Source: Streptomyces sp. ASQP_92 (GTDB lineage Bacteria > Actinomycetota > Actinomycetes > Streptomycetales > Streptomycetaceae). Taken from it: 58,488 bases of DNA. The stretch is from positions 1-58,488 of the forward strand of contig NZ_JAODUA010000028.1 in NCBI RefSeq assembly GCF_025399895.1. The letters run 5' to 3'. The notes below the pieces were generated by a model that did no database searches, was not told the origin of the DNA, and was given only the letters and a program-made list of their open reading frames with translations. A program made the translations under genes and the position numbers. Of the stretch, positions 25,809-33,170 are shown one piece after another (position 1 is the stretch's first letter; every line of letters starts with the position of its first letter).

Positions 25809-26975
25809 ATGCGACTGATCAGAGGAGAGGCGAACTGGTGGTGCCTGTCCGGGCGGAAGGTGGCCAAGCTGCCATCGTCGGCCGTGACCGAGGACGGCGC
25901 ACTCACCCCCAAAGCACGGGCCGAACTCGACGGCACGGGCTTCTTCGCCGCACCGCCGGTGGACCGCTTCCATCTCACCGTGCTCACCAGCAGCGCCTGC
26001 AACCTGGGCTGCGCCTACTGCTTCCAGAACACCGGGGCCGCCCCGGAGGGTACGTACCGTCCGCCGCGCATCCCGCAGATCAACATCGGCGCCCCGGTCA
26101 TCGACGAGATACTGGAATTCGTCCGGGACCGCATGGCGGCGGCCGTCCTCGACAAGCTGCATCTGCTGCTCTTCGGCGGTGAACCGCTGCTCAACCGTCA
26201 GGGCTGCTACACCCTCCTGGAACGGGCCGCCCATCGCGGCCTCGCCTCGGCCGAGATGATCACCAATGGCACCCTGCTGACCGCCGACACCGCGCGCACC
26301 CTCGAAGGGCTGGGGCTCGGGCGGGTACAGATCACCTTCGACGGCGCCCGCGAGCACCACGACCTGAGCCGGGTGAACCGGATGGGCCGCGGCACGTACG
26401 ACAAGATCGTGCGGAACGTCTCGCGCAGCGCCGAGGCGACCGGCATCGCGTGGCACTTCCGCATCAACGTCGCCACCCCGTCGATCGACGGCATCGACGC
26501 GCTCATCGACGACCTGGCGGCCCACACGCCCACCGAGCGGTGCGCGATCAGCTTCGCCACCGTCGACGACGTGGGTGTCGGCTACGCGTACGCCCCGGCC
26601 GCCACCGCCGCGCTCGCGCAGCGGCGCAAGGGGTGGAACGCGCGGGCGCTGGCGCACGGTTTCTCGGTCCCGCTGCCCCAGTCCATCAGCCGCTGCCCCT
26701 ACTGTGCGCTGCGCGGTGGTGCGACCGGCGCGGTCGTCAACGCCGACGGCACTCTGTACAGCTGCTGGGAGTCGGCGGGCAAGGAGGGCTGGGAGGTCGG
26801 CGACGCCCGGTCCGGTTATCTGCCGGACGAGGTCATCGAACCCCGCTGGGTCGCCTGCGACTACGACGTACGGCTCACACCCGAGGCGGCAGACGCCGAG
26901 GAACGGATCGGCGACGAGGTGGACGCGGCCCTCCTGGACCTCATGTATCTCAGCGGCAAGCTGAGCTCCAAGTGA
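25809..26975 (+). CDS. Radical SAM/SPASM peptide-modifying enzyme
   Basis: A 388-residue enzyme. The radical SAM cluster motif CNLGCAYC lies at 64-71, with LLFGGEPLLNRQGC and EMITNGTLL further on (GGE and substrate-binding strands). The C-terminal SPASM-like region contains Cys296 and Cys299 (CPYC), Cys319 (LYSCWES) and Cys350 (VACDYD), which would hold auxiliary Fe-S clusters. SPASM proteins commonly install thioether, C-C or epimer changes in RiPPs. ATG 25809 follows CGAGG; GTG 25791 is an alternative. The stop overlaps the exporter start (GTGA). Confidence 0.93.
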   Translation: MRLIRGEANWWCLSGRKVAKLPSSAVTEDGALTPKARAELDGTGFFAAPPVDRFHLTVLTSSACNLGCAYCFQNTGAAPEGTYRPPRIPQINIGAPVIDEILEFVRDRMAAAVLDKLHLLLFGGEPLLNRQGCYTLLERAAHRGLASAEMITNGTLLTADTARTLEGLGLGRVQITFDGAREHHDLSRVNRMGRGTYDKIVRNVSRSAEATGIAWHFRINVATPSIDGIDALIDDLAAHTPTERCAISFATVDDVGVGYAYAPAATAALAQRRKGWNARALAHGFSVPLPQSISRCPYCALRGGATGAVVNADGTLYSCWESAGKEGWEVGDARSGYLPDEVIEPRWVACDYDVRLTPEAADAEERIGDEVDAALLDLMYLSGKLSSK

Positions 26976-28234
26976 GCGAGGTGCCACTCGCCTCACCGGC
27001 GCGGGCCGCGGACCGCGCCGACATCCCCGTCGCGGCACGCGGGCCGCTGGCGCGTCTCGCGCTGGCGACCTGGATCTCGGCGGTGGGCGACAGTTTCACG
27101 ACGGTGGCACTCGCTCTGGCGGTGGCCGGGCTGCCCGGCTCCGGGGCCGGCGCGGTCGCCGCCGTCACGGCGCCCGTCGTGGTCGGCACGCTCATGAGTG
27201 TGCTGGTTGGTGGCGGGCTCTGCGACCGCTGGAGCCCCAGGTCGTTGATGGCGGGCGCGGAACTGACGTGCTGTGCGATGCAGATGGCCACCTTCCTGCT
27301 CCTGGTGTCGGGGCCCGGCAGAAACATGCTGTGGGCGCTCGGCGCGCTGTCGTTCGCCCGGGGTCTGGCCAGCGGTGTCCTGGGACCCGCCGCCCGTGCG
27401 GCGCTGCCGCGCGTGGTGCCCGCGCCCGCCCTGCGCCGCGCCAACGCCGTGCTGCGCACCGGAATGTCGCTGAGCCTGATCATCGGCCCGGCGCTGGCGG
27501 GCTGGTGCGCCGCCGCCTTCGGCACCGCACAGGCGATCGCCGCCGACGCCGTGTCCTGCCTCGTGGCGGCGGCTCTGCTCTACCGCCTCCCGGCACCCGT
27601 CGTGGCGCCGTCGGGCACCCCAGTCCGGGGGTTCTGGCGCGAGCTGCGCGAGGGCCTCGGCGAAGTCGTGGGCCGGCGCTGGCTCCTTCTGGTCATCGGC
27701 CAGGCCGCCGTACTGAATCTGGTGGCCCTCGGGCCCCTCCAGGTACTGGCCCCCCTCGCGGCCGAGCAGGACTACGCGGGGGCGCGAGGGTACGCCGCGT
27801 TCCTCACCAGCGCGGGCATCGGCGCGGTGCTGGGCGGCATGCTCATGCTGCGCTGGGCGCCGAAGCACCCGGTCCTGCTGTGCTCGGCCGTGACCGCGGT
27901 CTTCTGTCTGCCCCTCCTCGGCCTCGCGGCCCACGGCCCGTCGTGGCTGGTGATGGCGGCCTATGGATTGCTCGGCGTGGCGGAGGCCGTCTTCGCCGTC
28001 CTGTGGTCCACGGCATTGCAGCGCGATGTGCCGCCCCGGGTCCTGGGCCGGGTGAGCGCCTGGGACTTCCTGGGGTCCTTCGCCTCGCTGCCGCTGGGCA
28101 TGGCTCTCACCGGACCGGCGACGGCCGCCCTCGGCCTCGACCGCACCCTGCTGGCCGTGGGGGTGGCGGGCTGCTGCGTCGCGGTGGGGCCGCTGCTGTG
28201 GCCCCGCGCGCGGGGTGCGCTGCGGACCGTGTGA
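26972..28234 (+). CDS. MFS transporter (enterobactin-exporter-like)
   Basis: A 420-residue protein with about twelve hydrophobic segments, from GTG 26972 overlapping the radical SAM stop. MFS landmarks are WISAVGDSFTTVALALAVA at the N-terminus, the loop GGGLCDRWSPRSLM between helices 2 and 3, and PRVLGRVSAWDF. It resembles MFS exporters found in lanthipeptide and siderophore clusters. Coupled translation with the radical SAM gene suggests it exports the modified peptide or confers self-resistance. Confidence 0.88.
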   Translation: MSEVPLASPARAADRADIPVAARGPLARLALATWISAVGDSFTTVALALAVAGLPGSGAGAVAAVTAPVVVGTLMSVLVGGGLCDRWSPRSLMAGAELTCCAMQMATFLLLVSGPGRNMLWALGALSFARGLASGVLGPAARAALPRVVPAPALRRANAVLRTGMSLSLIIGPALAGWCAAAFGTAQAIAADAVSCLVAAALLYRLPAPVVAPSGTPVRGFWRELREGLGEVVGRRWLLLVIGQAAVLNLVALGPLQVLAPLAAEQDYAGARGYAAFLTSAGIGAVLGGMLMLRWAPKHPVLLCSAVTAVFCLPLLGLAAHGPSWLVMAAYGLLGVAEAVFAVLWSTALQRDVPPRVLGRVSAWDFLGSFASLPLGMALTGPATAALGLDRTLLAVGVAGCCVAVGPLLWPRARGALRTV

Positions 28235-28356
28235 CCCCCGCGCCCTGGAGCGCCTTCCTTCCGTCACGCGTCGCCGTCCCTCGATGCGCGCCTGCCCCTC
28301 GCGCCCCGCCGGGGCACGCGCCCTCTCCCCCGCATCCGCTTGCCGAAGGAGATGCC

Positions 28357-31300
28357 ATGCCAGCCGCCGAACCGCCGATGTTCTCCTGCGCGCAGACGGT
28401 GACGGTCCGGCTGCCCGTACGCCCACGCGTACGGGTCGGGCAGTACGGGGTGCCCGTGGCAGCCAGCTCCCCGGACCAGGGCGAAAGGTCCTTGCCGCCC
28501 GGCTCCCCCGACCAGGACGAGATGCCCGTGGCACCCGGCTCCCCGGCCGAGAGCGAAAGGCCCCTGGCGCCCAACTGGCCTGACGAAGCTGCCCAGTTGG
28601 TCGCCTACCTGGCCACGGCGGCCCGGGACGAACTCCTCGTGGAGGCCATCACCCTGTCCAGCCCCTCGCTGAGGCAGCGCCTCGACCAGCTGCGTACCGG
28701 CCCGCGCCCCGGCCCGGCGGCCCTCCGCAAAGCCGCGCGCGCCGTCGCCGGATACCAGCTGCGGATGGCTTCGCGCCCCACCCCGTTCGGCACCTTCGCG
28801 GCCGTGGCACTGGCCCGCATCGGCGCGCCGGGGGAGAACACGCGGGTCACGCTCGGCGGGGCCCACCGACGAGCGGCACGCCCGGACGCGCAGTGGCTGC
28901 TCACCCTGGTCTCCCAGTGGGAGCAACGCCCCGACGTCGCCGACCGGCTGCGGGTGGTGGCCAACTCGCTCGCCACGGTGCGCGGCGAGCGGATCGTACT
29001 GAGCCATGTGGCGTCCCTCAAGACCGAACGCCTGGTCCGGGGCACCGCACAGGACACGTTCTTCGAAATAGCCCTGCCGCGAACCGAGTTGACCTCCTCA
29101 GCCCTTGAGCTGGCCCAACGCCCGCTCCCTTTGCGCGCGTTGCGGGAGGCGCTGAGTGCGCGCTTCGCTCCGGACGCGGTCGACGCCACCCTGGCCACGC
29201 TCGTACGGCGGGAATTCCTGCTGACCGAAGCACGCCCCGCCGCACACGAGCAGGACCCGATCGGCGCGGTCCTCGACCGGCTCGACGGCCTTCCCGGCGT
29301 GCCCGAACTGCCGGCCCTGCGAGAAGTACGCGTCTCGCTCGCCCGGTACTCCAGCGCCCCGGCGGACGGCGCGCTCCGCGCCCTGGAGCGGGCCCGCGAA
29401 GCCATGGGCGAGCTGCTGCCCGGCGAAACCACGCCGATCCAGGTGGACCTGGCGGCCGACGCGGACATCGTGCTGCCCGCCGAGGTGGCACGCGAAGCGG
29501 AACATGCCGCGGAAGCCCTGTGGCGGCTCTCGCCCCCCGGGCCGCCTAACCACCTACGGGCCTACTACGAGGAGTTCACCGAGGTCTACGGAACCGAGGT
29601 CGCGGTTCCGCTCCGCGAACTCCTCGATCCGGACACGGGCCTCGGCCCCCCACAGGACTACCGGCACCCACCGGTCCTGCGACAGCGCAAGGCGACGCCT
29701 CCCCACCCGGAGGCACCACAGCGCGCGCGGCTCCTCGCCGACCTGGTCTTCGAGGCGGTCCGTACAGGCATCCAGGAGGTGACGCTCGACGCGGAGTCCT
29801 TCGACCGGCTCGACCGCACCGCCAAGGACAGCGAAGCCGCGGAACCGCCGCCCTCCACGGACTTCCCCGCCCGCCTGCTGGCCCGAAGCGCCGGCGAACT
29901 GGACGCGGGAAACTTCCGGCTGTGGCTCACCACGGGGCCGGGCTCGGACCTGGCGGGCGCCGCGTCGTCCCGCTTCGCCCACGCCCTGGGACCGACCGGG
30001 ACCGAGCGGCTCGGCGACGTGGCACGGCGCTCCGCCCGACGGTACTCGCCTGCGCTGACCGCACAACTGGAGTGCCGCCCCTCCCCGTTCCGCAGCGAGA
30101 ACATCACGCGGCTGCCGCAATGGACGGACCACCGGCTGCCCGTCGGCCTGTACGCCGACCCCGCCGATCCGCACACCATCACCCTGTCCGATCTGGCGGT
30201 GGTGGCCGACGACCATCGCCTGCGACTGGTCTCGCTCAGCCGCGCCAGCGAGATCGTGCCGCTCTCCTTCCACATGCTGGAGTTCGAACGGCACGCCCCC
30301 AACCTCGCCCGGTTCCTCACCGAGCTGCCGCTGACCGGGGTACGGCCCTGGCGGAGCTGGGACTGGGGCGCGCTGTCGGCGGCTCCCTTTCTGCCACGTG
30401 TCCGGTGCGGCCGAACCGTCCTGACCGCCGCCCGCTGGCGCCTCGATGACCGCCTGTGCCCACCCACCATGCCCGAACCACGTTCCTGGGCAACGGAGTT
30501 CGCGTCCTGGGCCGAGCGGTCCGGCTTGCCGCGCCGCGTGCTCCTCGGTACCGGCGACCAGCGGGTGGAGATCGATGCGAGCCGACCGGCCCACGTGGAG
30601 CTGGTCCGTCGGGAGGCGGCCCGGGGGCTGCCGCTCACACTGGAGGAAGCACCCTTTCTGCCCGGCCCGCAGGGCCCCGAGCCGGGGGACGGCTGGCTGA
30701 CCGGCCCGGCCGGCGCACACACCAGCGAGGTGATCTTCCCTCTGCTCACCCGGCTACCGCTCGCCACCTCCCGCCCGGGACGGCCACAGCCCGTCGAACC
30801 GCCGCACCCCGTGGGTGGCCCCTGGCTCTACGCCAAGCTGTACGCCACATACGAACGGCACGACGAGGTGATCGCGGCCCACCTGCCCGATCTGCTCGCG
30901 CACCTGGTCGGCCACGTCGACCGCTGGTTCTTCCTTCGGTACGGCGACCCGGACCCTCATCTGCGACTACGGTTCCACGGCCGTGCCGAGCTGCTGGCAC
31001 GCGAGGCGCTGCCGCGTCTGCACGCCTGGGCCGGCCGGCTGCGTGCGGCCGGGCTCCTGCGGCGCATGGTTGTGGACGAGTACCGGCCGGAGACGGCCCG
31101 CTACGGCGGCCCGCAGGCACTCGAACTCGCCGAGCGGGTGTTCCAGGCCGACAGCGAGCTGGTGTCGGCCCAGCTCGCGGCGCTGCGCGCCGGCTCACTC
31201 CACGGCGATCCGGTCGTCCTGTGCGCGGTCAACCAGCTGGACGCCCTGCGCGCGATGGCCGGCCCCGAGCCCTGGGCCCCCTGGCTCCTGGCGCGGTATC

Positions 31301-31683
31301 CGCGCGTTCCGCACACCGCGTCCTCCCGCAAGCGGCAGCGGCTCCTGGACCAACTCCTGGACGACGCAACCGACTTGCTCGCCCCCGGTGCCCTTGACCC
31401 TGCCCCTGCCCCTGCCCCGACGCTGGCGCGTCTCGTCGGTCCCGGCCGGCTGGCCGCGGCCTCGAGGGTCCGCGCCGAAGCCCTCGCCGAGTACGGGCGC
31501 GTACTGCGGGGTCTCGGCCAGGGCCTCAACGCCGAGGAGGGGCGAACCACTCCCCTGCCGTCGATCCTGCACCTGCACTACAACCGGGCGCTGTGCATCC
31601 CGCCCGCGGCGGAGGACACGGTTCTGGCCCTGGTCCGCAATGCCGTACAGGCCCGCCTCGACAGGCGGGCCCAGCGACCCTGA
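28357..31683 (+). CDS. Full-length LanB-type lantibiotic dehydratase
   Basis: 1108 residues, within the usual range for full-length LanB. The N-terminal glutamylation domain has ITLSSPSLRQRLDQL and MASRPTPFGTFAAVALARIG (TPFGTF at 142-147). The C-terminal elimination (SpaB_C) domain starts near GGPWLYAKLYATYERHD, with WFFLRYGDPDPHLRLRFHG at about 857. The enzyme uses glutamyl-tRNA to dehydrate Ser/Thr in a peptide. Odd feature: residues about 36-82 hold four imperfect 12-residue repeats (PGSPDQDEMPVA type). ATG 28357 has GAAGGA 6 nt upstream. No LanC is nearby, so Cys addition would be spontaneous or done by another enzyme. Confidence 0.92.
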   Translation: MPAAEPPMFSCAQTVTVRLPVRPRVRVGQYGVPVAASSPDQGERSLPPGSPDQDEMPVAPGSPAESERPLAPNWPDEAAQLVAYLATAARDELLVEAITLSSPSLRQRLDQLRTGPRPGPAALRKAARAVAGYQLRMASRPTPFGTFAAVALARIGAPGENTRVTLGGAHRRAARPDAQWLLTLVSQWEQRPDVADRLRVVANSLATVRGERIVLSHVASLKTERLVRGTAQDTFFEIALPRTELTSSALELAQRPLPLRALREALSARFAPDAVDATLATLVRREFLLTEARPAAHEQDPIGAVLDRLDGLPGVPELPALREVRVSLARYSSAPADGALRALERAREAMGELLPGETTPIQVDLAADADIVLPAEVAREAEHAAEALWRLSPPGPPNHLRAYYEEFTEVYGTEVAVPLRELLDPDTGLGPPQDYRHPPVLRQRKATPPHPEAPQRARLLADLVFEAVRTGIQEVTLDAESFDRLDRTAKDSEAAEPPPSTDFPARLLARSAGELDAGNFRLWLTTGPGSDLAGAASSRFAHALGPTGTERLGDVARRSARRYSPALTAQLECRPSPFRSENITRLPQWTDHRLPVGLYADPADPHTITLSDLAVVADDHRLRLVSLSRASEIVPLSFHMLEFERHAPNLARFLTELPLTGVRPWRSWDWGALSAAPFLPRVRCGRTVLTAARWRLDDRLCPPTMPEPRSWATEFASWAERSGLPRRVLLGTGDQRVEIDASRPAHVELVRREAARGLPLTLEEAPFLPGPQGPEPGDGWLTGPAGAHTSEVIFPLLTRLPLATSRPGRPQPVEPPHPVGGPWLYAKLYATYERHDEVIAAHLPDLLAHLVGHVDRWFFLRYGDPDPHLRLRFHGRAELLAREALPRLHAWAGRLRAAGLLRRMVVDEYRPETARYGGPQALELAERVFQADSELVSAQLAALRAGSLHGDPVVLCAVNQLDALRAMAGPEPWAPWLLARYPRVPHTASSRKRQRLLDQLLDDATDLLAPGALDPAPAPAPTLARLVGPGRLAAASRVRAEALAEYGRVLRGLGQGLNAEEGRTTPLPSILHLHYNRALCIPPAAEDTVLALVRNAVQARLDRRAQRP

Positions 31684-31916
31684 CATGAGGGCGCAGCTCC
31701 AGAGGAACAGGCTCCCCCCGGCTGTCCGCGCCGAGCGCTCGCGAGGCGGAGAGGCGCACCCGGTCGCCGCGCCGCTCACGCGGGGCGGACGACGGACGGA
31801 CGACGCCAGTCCCGCGCCGGGCCGCTCACGAGGGCGGCCGAGGAACAGGCGACGCCGGTGGAGCCACAGGTGCCTCGGTTCCCGCCAGCCCGTTCCGTAC
31901 CCTGGGAGGCATGCGC

Positions 31917-32798
31917 ATGCGTCCCACTCTCAGCTGGACCCCCACCGGGGAGGCCCCGCCCGGCACCACGGATGTGGGGCCGGTCACCGAGGCGCTGAGC
32001 AGCGGGGGCGTACTCGTGCTCAGCGGGGCGGGGATCTCGACGGAGTCGGGCATCCCGGACTACCGGGGCGAGGGCGGAAGCCTGAGCCGGCACACCCCGA
32101 TGACGTACCAGGACTTCACCGCGAGCACTCAGGCCCGGCGCCGGTACTGGGCCCGCGGCCACCTCGGCTGGCGCACCTTCGGCCGGGCCCGCCCCAACAG
32201 TGGGCACCGGGCCGTGGCCGCCTTCGAACGGCACGGCCTGCTCGCGGGAGTGATCACCCAGAACGTCGACGGCCTGCACCAGGCCGCTGGCAGCGAGAAT
32301 GTCGTGGAGCTCCATGGCAGCCTCGAACGGGTCGTCTGTTTGTCCTGCGGCGCGATCAGCCCGCGCCGCACGTTGGCGAGAAGGCTGGAGGAGGCCAACG
32401 CGGGCTTCGAGCCGAAGGCAGCCACCATCAACCCGGACGGTGACGCCGATCTCACCGACGAGCAGGCCCGGGACTTCCGGGTGCTGTCCTGCACGGTGTG
32501 CGACGGCATCCTCAAACCGGACGTGGTGTTCTTCGGCGAAAGCGTGCCGCCGCAGCGGGTCGAACGCTGCCGCGCGATGGTCCGCGAGGCGTCCGCGCTG
32601 CTGGTCCTCGGCTCCTCTCTGACGGTGATGTCCGGTCTCCGATTCGTCCGCCAGGCAGCCCAGGCCGACCGGCCAGTGCTGATCGTCAACCGGGATCCGA
32701 CCCGGGGCGACCAGTACGCCGTCACGCGCGTCGCCCTCCCCCTGGGCGCGGCCCTCACCGCCGTGGCGGACCAGCTGGGTGTCACGGTCGACAAGTGA
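31917..32798 (+). CDS. Sir2-family NAD-dependent protein deacylase
   Basis: About 293 residues with the sirtuin core: VLSGAGISTESGIPDYRG (NAD-binding GAG and acidic IPDYR), ITQNVDGLHQAAG, the catalytic His in VELHGSLERVVC, zinc cysteines CLSC and CTVC, and VFFGESVP. ATG 31917 has GGGAGG 7 nt upstream; ATG 31911 is too close. It is 230 bp after the dehydratase, same strand; a role in the peptide pathway is possible, but free-standing sirtuins are common. Confidence 0.93.
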   Translation: MRPTLSWTPTGEAPPGTTDVGPVTEALSSGGVLVLSGAGISTESGIPDYRGEGGSLSRHTPMTYQDFTASTQARRRYWARGHLGWRTFGRARPNSGHRAVAAFERHGLLAGVITQNVDGLHQAAGSENVVELHGSLERVVCLSCGAISPRRTLARRLEEANAGFEPKAATINPDGDADLTDEQARDFRVLSCTVCDGILKPDVVFFGESVPPQRVERCRAMVREASALLVLGSSLTVMSGLRFVRQAAQADRPVLIVNRDPTRGDQYAVTRVALPLGAALTAVADQLGVTVDK

Positions 32799-33170
32799 AT
32801 CCGCCGCGCAGGCGCGCGGCGGGGCGCCTCGTCCGCGTGGCGGAACGACGGGGCGGCGGGGCGGCGTGAGCCGGCCACCTGCCGGGCCCCCGCCCCCCCC
32901 TCCCGGAGAGGTACCTGCAGGCCACGAGGGACCAGGGCCGACGAGCAACGGCAGCAGGAGCGGGAGTCGGGCCACGGTGGCGGGCGCTGCCCACCGCGGC
33001 TTCTGGCGCGGTGTTATTTGTCGATCGTGATGTCGGTGAAGCTGATGAGGAACCGGCGAGCTGCTCTTCGCCAGCGACTACCACCGGGGCGCCACCCGAA
33101 GGCAGCCATAGCGTCGCGCACGAGTTCGGCAGCGTCACCGGGGTCCCGGCGGCGGCGTCAGGCGGGGACG
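32799..33170. other. Intergenic between convergent sir2 and SpoIIE-type genes
   Basis: About 370 bp. A minus-strand stretch (33014-33130) reads VRDAMAAFGWRPGGSRWRRA and ends ISFTDITIDK-stop. It may be a short gene remnant but lacks a ribosome-binding site. No clear hairpin was found. Confidence 0.35.

Noticed and set aside
24705..27038. 777-codon minus-strand open frame
   Set aside because: Antisense shadow of the methyltransferase and radical SAM genes; Gly/Arg/Val/Asp-rich composition typical of reversed high-GC codons, no ribosome-binding site.
26993..28534. 513-codon minus-strand open frame
   Set aside because: Antisense to the MFS exporter gene, whose membrane segments and coupled start are clear.
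24732..31683. Assignment of the peptide locus as an ordinary class I lanthipeptide or thiopeptide cluster
   Set aside because: No LanC, no YcaO, no split elimination or cycloaddition enzyme, and the peptide has a single Cys and lacks known precursor signatures.
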